Source: Talpa occidentalis
Lineage: Eukaryota; Chordata; Mammalia; Eulipotyphla; Talpidae
DNA: 64,000 nucleotides
Direction: 5' to 3'
Assembly (NCBI RefSeq): GCF_014898055.3
Contig: NW_023604861.1
Coordinates: forward strand, 85,222,399 to 85,286,398
Each line of letters begins with the position of its first letter. The first letter of the stretch is position 1. Below the pieces are notes generated by a model, which worked only from the letters and a program-made list of their open reading frames with translations, made no database searches and was not told where the DNA came from. This document shows positions 13,001 to 28,000 of this stretch, in pieces. A program made the position numbers and the translations under genes.

Positions 13001-16000
13001 GTGTGTGTCTGGGGTAGTGGGCAGGGGACAGAGACACAAGATTGCCCGTGAGTTAACTGGTAACCATTGAAATTGGGTGGTGGTTATGTGGGGGTTCATT
13101 TTACTTCACACCACTTTTATATAGATTTAAATTCTCCACAATAAAATGCTTAACCTCTTTTTGGAATAAATAAAGGAACAGGCTCTTCAAAAAGCCTCTG
13201 ACCAAAGTCAGAAGCCTGATAAAATGGTTAATGTGTAATCTCTCAAGTAATTCTTTGCAAAGTGACCTTTATCCCATGGTTGATTTCAAAAGTGGGAAAT
13301 TCGTATTGTGGAAACAGTTCAAGCAGAATGAAAAATCTCCTAGCTGGTAAGGGGACTCTCAGGGATTTTGTCCAGGCCACTAGTGGGCGCCAGGTGCCCC
13401 TCTGATGGATGGGATGGACTTGACAAGGAACTTGAAGAGTGACATGTCACAAAAAGCAACTCTGTTTCACAAAGGATATTCAGAACTAAGTCCTTTTCTG
13501 GGCCTCCCCGGCGGCGCTGCGGTTGAGTGCTGGGTTGCGAAGCTGCCCGCAGCCTCTGCAGCGCCGGTTCGATCCCTGGCTGCTCCCCGGCCACCGGAGG
13601 AGGGTCCCACATGGTGCGCAGACCTCTCCTGCTGCCCGCTGCTCCCTTCAGCAGTGTATTTCGGTCTGTCTGCCTGTTCTGCTCCCCTCTCTGGCTCTGG
13701 TGAATCCTCTCATCCTCCTGAGCTTCTGAGTGTACCCAGTGCTTGTATAAATAAATAAATAAATCTTTAAAAAAAAAAAAAGAACTAAGTCCTTTTCTGT
13801 GACTAGTAACTTCATCACAGATATGATTAGAGGAAACTGCTGTTCAGTTAGTACCAAGAGTGATAGTTACTGGGTACAGCCAATGCTTCCCAACACTCAA
13901 ACCATGGGATATGAGAGGGGGGAGGATCTCTTTTTAGGATCTGAAAACTAAGAAACCTCAGAAAGAGACTTAGGTTATAAACCCCACTGATCCTGTCCTG
14001 GCAAGCATATGAGTTAGCAGCTCTCCACCTTTATTTCATTAGACCACCTGGGAGCTTCTTACAAATCCTGACATCCCCAGTCTGATTCCATAATCTCAGG
14101 TGCCTGAGAATCAAATGTCAAGTACTTTTTAAAAGAAGATACAGGTCTTCCAGAAGACAAAACAATGAGCAGGTTGTTAAGTTTGGTTAGACAAAAAGAA
14201 AATTTGGAAACTATATATAAACGTTGTGATTGGAGCAAAGGCTCTTTCTATTTATTTTACATATCAATAATTGGTTAGTTTGTTTGCAAAAATTCCCCTA
14301 AGGATAATCCCAATTTTATAGATCAAAACAAAAAAAATCTGTAAGAAGCAACTTTTAATGTTAGGATTACATTGCCTATAAACATTTGTTTTAAGAATTA
14401 TAGTTCCGCAAATTTGTTTCTTGGAGAAAGTCAAGCTTATTCACCAGGAAGTTGTACAGTACACACCCACACACTGGTAATTCTCTATGTATGTGGCCCC
14501 ACTGACTTTATTCTGCAAATCTCCAATCCCTACTCCACCACCCACCAGCCATAAATTTGACTTCTGCACATTAGTTACAAAGCATCAAGACAGAGTTTGT
14601 GCTTTCTGCCTAAGGTCTGTTTGTAATAAATTACAGATTTATTTCTTAAACAGATTTATTTCTTAAAAGAAATGTGAATGAGTTTTTCTCCATTACACAG
14701 TAAAACTACTCAACTCCATATTGAGTCATATCAACACCCTGAATGTTCTAGCAGAAACTAAAGGCCAGTGTTGATTCTTCTGAGCCAATGAAGAATTTTC
14801 CTACAGATGTCTAAGGAAACATCAAACACTCCCTAGTTTCATTCTTTAAGAAAGGCACCAACAGATGATTTATGGGAGGAAAGTTTTCAAAAAGGGATCC
14901 CCTAAGCAAATTCTTGCTCATTCCTACAATTCGGCAAATTTTTACAGCATAGTGATATATGCATACATTTAAAAATATATGTGAAATAACACAAAATATT
15001 TCTAAACTTATTAAAACTATACATATGATGGGCACACTTACAAGCCAAACTTGGCAATGATCTTTTGAAAGATCATAAGGCATAAAAGACTGAGTGAGCA
15101 GACATGGGTCAAGGATCGACAGTGATATGCAGAACTTTCAGAAGTACCAGGAGAGACTGATAAGTATCAGCAAGCCCTCACAGGCCTCTTGGGGTATTTA
15201 CCTTAGAACAGACTCAGAAATTTGCATTTTTATTGCCCCAAAGATGATTAGGTCCAGAAATATTGACTAATGCTTACTCAAAGACCAATTTACTTAATTT
15301 ACAAAGAGATTTACAATAGTTGGGGTTAATTACCCTTAACTTCTAGCCCTTGCCTTTTTCTTTTTAGGCAGATATAGAAGGAAAGTCATATTAATAGTCA
15401 GAAAGATATAGAATCAGAATGAGGCCCATTACCTAAGTGATTCAAATGTTTAATAGACTCAGGATAAGTCTCTGCATCCCTGCAGATGAGATGTGCCCAG
15501 GGCTGGACTAGACAGGTGAGGGTCTCTACCTTAGACTGTTCTGGAATGAACCCCACACACTTCCACGGCTAACTTAAATAACTCCCTGTGACTGAAAGTC
15601 CTTTTTGATGGCCTAGGAGTTTCTACAGATCTTCAGTTATGCAGAGCAACTTGGGCATTACTGGAGAACCACTTCTTTCTAGAAAGTATAATCGGTGGTA
15701 CAGCTGGCAAGGATGGGCTGAGGTGTGGCATTCTAGGAGCTGCAGTGAATAGAATGGGGGAGGGGGCTATGTCCTGCTGCATACTGTTGTTTCATTCTGG
15801 GGCAAGGGGGAGCCCACAGCTAAGTGAATGCCATCAGGCAAAGTTACTGACAGATTCCTGGCTCCTTCCAGAAAAGATTTCTGGAGCCAGATTGCTCTCA
15901 GGGCCACTTGTATTTGCAATTACTCCATGGGACTGTTATTTATAGTTTGTCAGCCTCTCCCAGAGTCTGCTGAAACCTCCTTATTGGCCCTCAGAAGCTC

Positions 16001-19000
16001 TCTCCTTTACTTGGATGCTCCCTCTTCCACCTCTGCTATTAAGAGCCTAGTTCAATGGCCGCATCCTCTATAGGCAGCCTCTCCAGGACCCATTGTGGAG
16101 GAATGACACCTTTCTCTGACTTACATCACACTGTGTCATTTATCATTAGCACTTAAAAATAATGACAATGGGTAAAACTTACTCTCCACTTTCTACATGA
16201 CAGCCACTATGCTAAGTACTTACTATATATTACCTTATTTAATTCCCAAATCCATCACATGTACAAGGTCTGTTACTATTCTCAGTGTGCAGGTGAGGAG
16301 ACAGAGACTCTTAGAATTTCTGCCCAAGATCACACAGCTTGTAAAGGACAGGGTTTGAGGGTAAATCTTTGACTCCAGAGCCCATATTCTCATCATGTCA
16401 CACATACTGCCCTGGGCTTCGTTTATCTGTGCAGAGGCACACACACCTGTCTTTTACACTAAATCAAGGATTGAAAAAAATCATGCTTTGTAGGTTAAAA
16501 GAGTCTTATAGCTTGTTTTTGTAAGGCCAACAAGCTAAGAATGGTTTTTACATATTTAAAGGATTGTTAAAAAGGAGAAGAAGAAGAAGTAGAAATCTGA
16601 GATGGGCAAAAAGCCTAAAATACTCACTCTCTGGCCCCTAAAAAAAGTTGGCTGAGGGCCTCCCCGGTGGCGCAGTGGTTGAGCGCTGGGTTGCGAAGCT
16701 ACCTGCAGCCTCTGCAGCGCGGGTTCGATCCCCGGCTGCTCCCCGGCCACCGGAGGAGGGTCCCACATGGAGGGTCCCACATGGCGCGCAGACCTCTCCT
16801 GCCGCCTGCTGCTCCCCTCAGGAGTGTACTTCGGTCCTTCTGCCTGCTCTGCTCCCCACTCTGGCTCTGGTGAATTCTCTCACCCTCCTGCGCTTCTGAC
16901 TGTACCCAGTGCATGTATAAATAAATAAATAAATCTTTTTAAAAAGTTAATGAGATTAATTTAAAAAAAAAAGTTGGCTGACACCTGAAGTAGATCATAA
17001 GCACTTCAAGAACATATTCACATTTTACTCATTTTAATTCTCCTACAGTCTAACATGAACCCCCCGAAAATATTTTTAGAATGAAAAGGAAGGTGTGGAT
17101 AAGACTAACTTTGCAGAGTTCTCCTATACACACAGGTTAGAACTTCCACTTTTCCATTGCCTTAGGATAGATGTAGTGCTGTAGCGGCATTAATATATGT
17201 GCACATGTAAACGCAGAGCATGATCTCTGGAGTATACCCCCAAGACGGATATATGTTTGCAAAGCTTCACCCACTATATGCTCATAGATGACTTAAATAA
17301 TTCTGCAAGTTCTAGACCAATTGTGGCAAAACTAACAGATTACATTAAGGACATATCTTCAGTACTACACATGTGTAAAAGACATATTGGGTTGTCTAGT
17401 GGATTTCCAACCATGGGGATGTACTCCCCAAGCTATAGCCAGCTCTCTCTATACCTCCCTGTATTTCTAGTCTGGGTCACAGGTCTGAGTGCATCTGACA
17501 AATCAGATTCTCCTCGAAGAATTAGGAATTAGGGTTGAGGAAGAGCCATGCATTCTGGGAGGATTCCTGGAATAGAGCAGAAGCCTACTGCAGAAGAGTA
17601 AAGATGATATCTAGGGGGAGGCAGAGAAAGGCTTCCTGAGTCCACAACTTGAGAGATCTGACCCTTCTGTACTCTGCTGATGCTCCCTTCTTTTGCTTGA
17701 TACTGACAAATAGTATGCTTACTCAGGCCAGTGGATAAGCATCAAGTCTAAGACAAACAACCCTGAGAACTTTCATCTGACCATAAATCTCCATGTAGGT
17801 CCACTGTAATAAGACAAGCCAGTCATGGGGCCTTCCTCAGGACCTCTGCAACTTGAAACTTTTCCAGAACATCTACTCTCCTCTCACCTCAAACAGACCA
17901 GTCTGGAAACCTGTAGCTCAGAACTCTCTCGACTCCCTTCTAGGAGCCCCAGACATCACTGCAGCGCCCTGCCCTCTGTTCTTTCAGGCTTTCACAGGGG
18001 AGAAACATGGACCTACCTAGCTGGGAGAACCCCCACTGTGCCCAGGGCCTGCACCCTCTATCCAACAGCCTCTTGCTGCATCTTGCATCTTTAAACATCT
18101 TTTTTCCTGCTCCTTTCCATCAACATTCAATAGGCTTCCTTCTCCAAAACAAAAACCAATAGCCTCTCTAGATCCTATGTTCTCGAAACTTCTGTAATTC
18201 CTGCCCTTCACAGAAAAGCATCTTCCAAAAAGTGTCCAATGAAACCCACCTTCATCCTTCTGACTCTTCTCCACATACTGCCTTCTGGTTTCTGTTTGGA
18301 GACTTCTTGCTTTGCTCCATTCTGTGACTCTTCAATTCTTTCCCCACTTGTTGGCCACTCTCTTCATCTGAAATGTCCTCTTCCTGTTCCCCTCCCTCCT
18401 CTCTACCTGCTCCTTCTCAGTCTCCTTTGTGAGACATTCTGTTTCCTCTGCCCATAGCTAAGGTTAATGTTCTTGAGGGGCTCTGTCTTGGGTTTCTCCT
18501 TACTTACAGATCTCAGAGGCAACCATATCCTTTTCTATGGGTTCGATTTCCACCTAAATGCCGATGGCTTATGCTGTGCTTTCATAGCACCCCATGACCA
18601 AATGCCTACTTATTCACCTTTGTGTCTTCTAGACGAAGAGCCCATATAGGCCGGGATGGCATCTGCTATGTTTGTTTTTGTATCTCTAGCACCTGATTCA
18701 GGGTTTGCAGAAAATACACACTTAGTAAATAATGAGATTTATTGACTTCTGTTCTAGGTGCTCTCAGATTTTGCTTTACATAGAAAGTGGGCAGCTCTGA
18801 CCCTACAAGGGTGACTCCAGATGAGTGGTAAGACCTGAGGCCTGGAGTGCATTCTGCCCCATACTAAGACTGTAAGTGATATCTGGAGGGTATTAAACAG
18901 GATCTTAAGTGAGAGTAGTTTCAAGGTTGAGATAGAAAGTTCAGACTCTGATCCATCATGCACAGCATAAGAAAGCAACCCTATCCATGTGCAGAGAACC

Positions 19001-22000
19001 ATTCAGGCTTCTGAAAATGCCCTGATCTGGTTTGATGCAACTAAGCTGACTCACTTGTCCTGTCCCTCTTTCTGCCCTTTCCTAGTTATCACGGAAATGA
19101 TCTCAGAGCATATAGGTCACATAAGAACTTTCTGGCAAGTTCATGTTTTTGGTCTGCTCTGAGTTGAGATCAGAGGCAGTTTGGATTTGGGCTTGCTTTC
19201 AGAGCTCTGGAAAGCTCTAAGCTCTGGCTATTTTTGAGTAACCCCAAAGGGCCTTCTACACTTGGGTGCAATCCAGCCCAGGTCATTTTCCTTCCCTCCC
19301 TCCCTCCCTTGCAGCCAGGCTACCTGGGACTTGAGGGAGGGTGGAACTCTGGGTAAATTGTTTCTCAAAGTGGGGGTGGGGAGGCAGGCACCTCCACCCT
19401 ACCCCAACCCACCTGATTCTGCCCTTCCTTCAGGCAAGGTCAGTATCAGCAAATGGCCAGCCACATTTCCCTTGAGGGACTACTAAAAAGATCGAGTTAA
19501 TAAAAATCTATCTGATTAACAGCCTGACCTACCAGCATTGATCACTTAGATGTGACGCCAGCACACACAGTCCCTATTATGCAGGCAGGAGCACGGCTTA
19601 GGGGAGCTCAAAAACCATTTAAATCCATCAAGGAGTAACTCTTTCTTTAAGGGCCTGAAACATCCCCCAAACTAATAACCCTGAAAAGCACCAAATTCCT
19701 TGAGGATTTGAGATTTTCACTCTGTTAATCTCCTAACTCAATAAAGCCAACACTCCTACAGCAAATTAAATACTTTCATTAAAGAGCCTCCTCCCCTATT
19801 CACTTTGATGTGGCTATAGATCTATAAGCTCCCAGGCTATGCATGTTTGAGGGGTTGTGACCCTCCTTACCAATTTTTCCTGTTATTCCAAGAGACCCAG
19901 AATCCACTAGGATATGCTGATTCTTAGATTCTGAAAGCTTCTGAGAACTGGCTCCCCCAGAGAATCCCACAGACTGTCAGCTGAAGGAAATGCTCCCTTG
20001 CCCAGGCTTGGGAGAAGGCACTCTGAGAAGGCTCATTTCAACTTTCCTTCTTTTTGCCCATCTGGGGCAGGAAAGGGCGGCACTAGCTGCACAGAAGCAT
20101 TAAGTCACAAAAGCACAGACTGGGTCCTGATCACTTGAAATGTCCCCTTTCTTATCATCCCCAGAATGTATTCTAGGCTCTGTAGCTGACCCCATTTATC
20201 TATCACCCCAGTAAATTGCCTCCAAACTTATATCTTCCCTTGGGATCAGGGTCCCTAGAATTTGGAGGAAGGGGGAAAAAGGGGCTAAGAAAATGGGAAG
20301 AGCATGACCAAGGGTATAAGCCCTCAAGGTGAGGGATCAGACAGACATGGACTAAAATCCAGACTCAGCTATCACATGCTCTGATGCTTGGCAAGCTATT
20401 TACCCCCACTCAACTTCAGTATCCACATCTATAAATTGGAGATGATAATAATTCCTACCTCCTCAGGGTCATTGTACAGCTTGGCTGAAATGAGCCTATG
20501 AATTCTTAAGGGTAAGGGTTCATTCAATAATGTCATAGGAACAACTCATCGGCTTCCAGGCAGGGGTTGGGCCCATCCAGGAGACTAAGAATTCATTTCC
20601 TCCCTGAAGCCTATAGGCATTTGCTAGTTGACCCAATGGCTTTTATTATAGGAGCCAGGAGAGGCTGGAGAGGGGAGATTTAAGGGTGTTGAAACCTGCT
20701 CCTCTTCACTCTGCAGAATCACACCCAGGTAAGTGAGGTTGGTGGGTGAGGAGGAGCCCTGGCTGGAGTTTCAGGTGCCATTGTGGCACCCTAGACCAAG
20801 CCCATTTGGGGCACAGCTGGCCATTGGTCTATGTACTCTTAACAGGGGCAATTATCAGTTCCACTGATGCAAAAAATGGTTCTTGGGAGAACAAAAAGAT
20901 TTTAGATATTACAAAGGTTTGTGGCATTCCAAAGCTCGAACCTATCTGACAAAAATCTATTCCTTAGTACTTAATGTCTCTTACTAGAAATAAATTAAAT
21001 TTTAATTTAATAAAGTTAATTTGGATTATATTTTTCTCAGGGGCAGGGTGCTAGTACAAACGAAGGTTGAGAAACATTGGTATAGTCTGTCTTCTAGTCT
21101 CTTTCAATTTCCAGGTGGTACCTCCTCTCATCAGCCCTTTCTGCTGCCTCCTACCATCATCTTTCTTTTCCCTGCAATCTGGGCAGGATTTGGTGCTTTT
21201 GACCAGCCCAGTTCAATTTAGAAGTTGTTCTGTCCCAGGACAGGTATAGGCCAGCAATGCTCCTCTGCTGGGTGTTTTCCCTTCTCTTACAGCATTTAAT
21301 TTGAGCTATGAAAGACTATATGCCCTTGCATTATTCACTCATTGTCTCATGGGTATCTGATCTGCTTTTCCAGCTGGATTTTAATTTCTTTGAGCATGAA
21401 GACAAACTCATGAATTTCTGTTTGCTCCTTAGTGTCCAACCCAGTTCCCACACCAAGCAGCTGGGAGGATCTTCAGGGGCCAGGAAGCACCCTGGTAGAA
21501 GTCAAGGTAGGAGATGCCACTGACCAGTGGTATTTCCCACCAGGTGGTGGACCCAGCCTGGGCCTCTGGGAAGACCAGGGTAGGAAGCCCTCCTTCACCT
21601 CCCTCCTGGGACTCTGTCTCACCTGGCTGACTCCTTCCACTCCATCTGGTCTCCATCATGCTGCAGAGTATCCATCTCTGTGAAGAGGGTAGGGTTGGGA
21701 GCCTCATCTTCCTCCCCCAGGATGTTCTGGAGCTGCTCAGCAGCTGGAGACCCTACAAAAGGAGGCAGTAGTGTGTTCTGAGTGTCTCATGGAAGGAAGA
21801 GGACCACAAGGCCCACCAAAAGAAGCAGGAGTCAAGTGCAAGGGGAAAGTATTTCTTAATTCAGTAAAACTAAGTTCAGCTTCTGGCCAAAGGTGGACTT
21901 GTCTCTGTGTGTGGTTAAATTTTCTTTGAGATAAAAGAGATGAAAGAATTTAGTCTGCATTCAGATTCCAGGGTAGATGACAATGAGAAGAATGGAAAAT

Positions 22001-25000
22001 GGCCAAAGCCAGGGTGGCAGCAAGAATAGGGATTAGAATAAAAAAGCAGAATCAGGGCCTCCCCGGTGGCGCAGCGGTTGAGCGCTGGGTTGCGAAGCTG
22101 CCTGCAGCCTCTGCAGCGCCGGTTTGATCCCCGGCTGCAACCCGGCCACCGGAGGAGGGTCCCACATGGCACGCAGACCTCTCCTGCTGCCTGCTGCCTG
22201 CTGCCTGCTGCCCCGCTGCTCCCCTCAGCAGTGTGCTTCGGTCCTTCTGCCTGCTCTGCTCCCTGCTCTGGCTCTGGTGAATTCTCTCACCCTCCCGCAC
22301 TTCTGACTGTACCCAGTGCTTGTATAAAATAAAACAAATAAATCTTTTTTTTTTAAAAAAAAGCAGAATCAGAAAAACTCTCACTAAACTTCAGCATAAC
22401 AAACCCACAGGGATCCCTTTTTATAGTGGGCCCCAAACCAGTCAACTCCCCACATTGGCCTTGAAGGAATAGTCAGCTATATGAAAAGATGAGCTTGCAC
22501 TGATTTGTCACCTGGGCCCACCTTCTTTGTGGGCCAGGTGCAACCTGTTTCTTGGACTCCCAGTCTACTTTCCAACTGCCTCCTGGATATTCCCTCCCAG
22601 TGATATCTGGGACCTGGGTGAGATCTCTCAGTTACCGCAAAAGTCAGTATTTCAACATTGAACATGTACCCTTCTCCAAACATGCTTCTTCTGTGTTTGT
22701 TCTCTCCTCTGTTTTTGAATATTTAATGACTGTCTCCTATGTGCCAGGCATTGTTCTAGGTATTGGAAAATTTGCTTTACTGAACATGTGTTCTAGTGGC
22801 AGAGACAGAGAAAAAATCCAAGTAAATACATAAACAGTTATTTCAGGTAATGACAAATGTTCTGGAAAAAAAGTTAAAGTGACTGAGGAGTTACATTAGA
22901 AAGCATGGTCAAGATCTCTGGAGAGGGTAGAAGGCATTAGAATTGTGACTTGAAAGATAAGAATGAGCCACTTCTGGAAGAAGAACGCACCATGTGTTCC
23001 AAAGAACCCAAGGTGGGAATGTGCTGGTCATTGTCTAGAGAATGGTGAGCAAGAAAAATGTGACATGATGCTGGATGCCTTGGTTAATGAATTATTGGGG
23101 AGCAATTCCAGCAAGACAGCAGGAGAGTGAAGAATCAGGCTCATCTTCTCCCCACATAAGCAACAAAATAACATGTAGATAAAAAAACAATAGTTCCTGA
23201 AAAAGACAGAACACTCGAGGATCAGCATTTTTACAAGAGAAAATTTTAACATTAGAGAGGGAAGGAAAGCTATAACTTAATTTCACTTGGACTGCCACCA
23301 GAGTACATGACCCAAAAGAGGGAGGGATGGCTGCAATATAGAGGCTCTTATTTTTTGTGACTGAAGGGCTCATGCCACACTGGGGACCCTAGTGCCTGGG
23401 GACTGCATTGGAGATGGGCATACACAATCAGTTTCTCTGGAGAACACTAGGATACTAAGAGAATCACAAAGTTATAAAACTAGAAATCAACCACAAAAAG
23501 AAAACTGGAAAAACTTCAAACAGGTAGAGATTAAGCAACATGCTTCTCAATCACAGAGTCGGAGAAAATTAAAACAGAAATTAAAAAGCAGTAGGAGATG
23601 AATGAAAATGAAGACACGAGTCATCAGAACCTATGGGATACAGCAAAAGTGGTATTAAGAGAGAAGCTAGGGCCTCCCCGGTGGCGCAGTGGTTGAGCGC
23701 TGGCTTACGAAGCTGCCCACAGCCTCTGCAGCGCCGGTTCAATCCCCGGCCACTGGTGAGGGTCCCACATGGCGCACAGACCTCTCCTGCCGCACCCACT
23801 GCTCCCCTCAGCAGTGTACTTTGGTCCTTCTGCCTGTTCTGTTCCCCGCTCTGGCTCTGGTAAATTCTCTCACCCTTCTGCGTTTCTGACTGTACCCAGT
23901 GCTTGTATAAATAAATAAATCTTTAAAAGAGAGAGAGAGAGAAGCTAAAAGCAATTCAGGCCTACATTAATAAGAAAAATCTCAAACAATTTATCCTTAT
24001 ACACAAAGTCAACTTGGAAAGAAGAAAACCTAAAGTTAGTGGAAGGAAGGAAACAATAAAAATCAGAGTGGACATAAATGAAACCGATCAGGAAGACAAT
24101 TTAAAACACTAGTGAGTTTGAGCTGATTCTCCAAAAATGATAAAGAAACTCAACAAAACTTTAACTAGGTTTGAGGAGCAAAAACTCTAATAAAAAGAAT
24201 CAGAAATGAAAGAAGAGAAATAGCATATCCATAGGTATACAAAGGATGAGACTACTATGAAAAACTATATGCCAATAAATTTGATAGTCTAGAAAAAAAT
24301 GGATAAATTTTTAGAACAATACAGCCCAGCAAAACTGAACCAGAAAGAAATGAGAAAATGCGAACAGATTACAAGTATGGAAATTGAAACAGTAATCAAA
24401 AATTTCCCAAAAACCAAAAGTCCAGGACCACACAGCTTTACTAGTGAATTCTACCAAAACTTCAAAGAACTTATGCTTATTCTTTTCATGCTCTTCAAAA
24501 AAATTTAAGAGGAAATAATCCCAAACACATTTTATAGACCAATGTTACCCTGATACCAAAACCAAGCAATGATATTGCACAAAAAGAAACTACAGGCCAT
24601 TATCTCTGATGAACATAGATACAAAAATTCTCAACAGAATACTAGCAAATTGAATTCAACAACACATTAATAGAACCTTACACCATAACCAATTGAGATT
24701 TATTCCAGGAATGCAAGAATTGTTTAATATACACAAATCAATTAATATCAGACATTACATCAATAAGAAAAATGACCAAAATCAAATGATCTTATCAATA
24801 GATTTGAAGAAATGAAGCTAGAAGGAAGGAAGAATAGAATAAAAGAATAGAAGGAAGCTACCTCGACATAATAAAGGCCGTTTATGACAAACCCACAACT
24901 AATATATTCAACAGCAAAGAACTGAATGTTTTTTCCTTCAAGATCTAATATTAATAACTTAGTATTAGAGATTTTAGTCAGAGCAATTACATAACAAGAA

Positions 25001-28000
25001 ATAAAGGGAATCCATATTAGAAAGGAGTAAAACTATCATTATTTTAGTATGATATGATGACCACTAAAAATTATTAGAAACAATAAATGAATACAATAAA
25101 GTGGCAGGCAACAAAAATCTATTGTATTCCTATATGCAAATAATGAACAAGAAGAAAAAGATTTTAAGAAAACCATCCCATTTATCATCACATCAAAAAA
25201 AATACAATACCTAGGAGTAAATTTATTTTTAAGATTTATTTATTTATTTTATATAAGAACTGGGGTACAGGCCAGATGTGTGGGAGGGTGAGAAGATTTC
25301 AACAGAGACAGAGCTGGGAACAGAACAGGCAGACTGACGAAATACACTGTTGAGGGGAGCAGCAGGTGCGACAGGAGAGGTCTGCTGCACCATGTGGGAC
25401 CCTCTACGGCTGGCCAGGATGGAAACTGTGCTACAGAGGCTGTGGACAACTTCACAGCGCGGCGCTCAACCGCCTACACCACCAGGGGAGGCCCTCTAGG
25501 AGTAAATTTAACAGAGAAATGAAACATATATACAACAAAAACTATAAGACACTATTAAAAGATATAGAAAAAGACATGAAACAATGGAAACAGTCCATAG
25601 TCATGGATGGAAAGAATATAATCAAAATGCTTATCTTACCAAGAGCAATATACAGATTAAAATATAGCAATCCCTATAAAAATTCTGACTTTTTAAGGAA
25701 ATAGGACAAAAATACTGAAATTTATATGGAGTCATAAGAGAACCTGAATCGCTAAAGCAATCCTGAGAAAATGAAAAATAGAGGAATCGTGTTACCTGAC
25801 TACAAAATATATTATAAAGAAATATTAATTAAAACTATGGTATTGGAATCAAAATAGGCACAGAGATCCATGGGAAATGATGGAAAGCCCAGAAATAAAC
25901 CCCCACAAATAGCAATACTTAATCTAGGACAAAGGAGCCGTGAATAACTGTCCACCCAACCATACAATGGAAAAAGGAAAACCTCAAACAAAATGGTGTT
26001 GGGAATATTGAATAGTCATATGCAAAGTAATTAAATTGGAGCACTGTTTAACTCCACACACAAAAATAAATTCAAAATGGATTAAAGACATGAATGTAAT
26101 ACCCAAAACCAGAAAACACATAGAAGAAAACATGATGACACTTTCCAAGATATCACTGCTAGAGATGTCTTTGATGATTCAACTCCAATGACAAGAAAAA
26201 TGAAAGCAAAATTGAGACTACATCAAATTGGGGGAAGTAAATTGATAAAACCATTTTGGAAAATGGTACAGAGCTTCCTCAAAAAACTAAAAATAGAGCT
26301 ATCATATGATCCAACAATCCCATTTCTAGGTATCTATCCAAATAATATGAAATTGTCAACTCAGAGTAATAGGCACCCAAACATTTATTGCAGCATTATT
26401 TATAATAGCTAAGATATGAGAACAATTTAAGTATCTATTAATAGATGATTGGATAAAGATGTGGTATGACCACACAATAGAATACTTTCAGCTATTAAAA
26501 AAGATGAGCTTTTGCCACTTGTAGCAAAATGGAAGGAATTTGCAAGGATTATGTGAAGCAAAATAAGTCAGGAGGGGAAAGACATATATTGAATGATTAC
26601 ACCTGTATGTGCAATAAAAGGAAACAAAGCAGATGAACAGACAAAACAAAAATAAACCAGTAGATACAGACAACACTGATGTTCTCAGAGGGAAAAATTG
26701 TGGGGAGGAGGAGCAAGGGTGGAAGGGATCTAAGGGATGGTGGTGGGTGTTTCATTAAATAAATAAAAATAAAGGTATAACTGTCCATCCAACTGTACAG
26801 ACTAGACACCCTTCAGTCACCTTCACCTCACTTCTACTTCCATATTGAAAGCTTTTAAGAATACATTTCCTCCTCACCTATCCCATTGTCCCTGCCCTGG
26901 TTCAGTCTTTTATTGAGTGTGTCTTCTGGGCTTCAAAAATCTTTCCTTTCCTCTAGTCTGTCTTCACAGTTTATTATCCCCTCGGGCCCTCACTTATTTC
27001 TCCCTGGACTCCCAATGGGTGATCATCAACAGCTTTTCCATCACAATCTCCACACTCCTACTCCTTAACTTACTAATAACACCAGCTAGATAATGCCCAA
27101 ACAAGAATTCATTGACCCAGTCTTCATCTCTGGGGTGTGTCCTGGTGATACAGTGTAGTATAGTGGCATGGTAGAGGCAGGGTGTATAAGGGCTTTCAAT
27201 CCAGCCAGACTGGGTGTGAATCTTGGAATTTCCACTTATGAGTGAACTCAGTCTGATTGACCTGGGTAGTTGGAAGGAATAAATCAGATAAGGAAAATAA
27301 CACATGTGACATAGGGCCTGGAATGTAACAGTGCTAATCCCCCTCACCACCAACCCCAGCACCCAGGCTCATCAGTCCCTCTGGAGACAACCACCCAAAC
27401 GTGCATATGGAAGGTTTCCACTCAGCATTTCTCAGAAGCGCAGCCACTTTCTACCTATCCTTGTCAGTCTCCTTTTCCTGCATTCCTTGAATTTGCTCTT
27501 CTCTTCAAGCCTCTTGATTCATTTCTTACCTCACTTTACCAAGAAAACAAGAGCCTCCAGGCATGAAATGCATCAACTTCTTCCATTCTATTGTTTTTGT
27601 GTCTTTTACCATTGTTGCACTCATTCTCTGAACAAAGAAGTACTTCCTCCAGCCTGATTTCAGGTCCCATCCATCAACCACTTCTGTCAGACACATTTCT
27701 TCACCTAGCCTTTCCTTACCAAGAAAGTTTTTTGACTTCTCTCCACCCTCTTTCTCTCAGCCTATAAACACACTAAAACACTCCCCCGATCTTGCCTGCC
27801 TTCCAAGCCCTCCTGTGCTCTTTTCCCTTCTTCCACTCCCAACTTCTTGATGGAGCACTCCACACTCACTGCCTCAACTTCCTCTTTAGCCAGTCACTTC
27901 CCAAACTGCAACTGGTTCTGCCCTAACACACTAGTGATGTTGACTAAGGCAGAACATTCAAACTCACAGCTCAAAGGTGATTTTAATGCAGCCCTCAAAG

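Larger units (their letters stand above)
23455..26775 (+). mobile_element. old L1 with degraded ORF2, split by two SINEs
   Basis: About 3.3 kb of L1 ORF2 and 3' UTR in sense orientation, with L1 ORF2 text still readable in pieces, for example [16 protein letters not shown] near 24380 and [10 protein letters not shown] near 26310. SINEs interrupt it at 23670-23936 and 25226-25495, both with target duplications made of L1 sequence, so the L1 is older than them. Many stops and frameshifts make it inactive. It lies in SLC4A5 intron 2, antisense to the gene. Confidence 0.85.

Noticed and set aside
16648..16899. Recurring 60-130-residue frames with [20 protein letters not shown] sequence
   Set aside because: Translations of the SINE body, repeated at every SINE copy. 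Not proteins.
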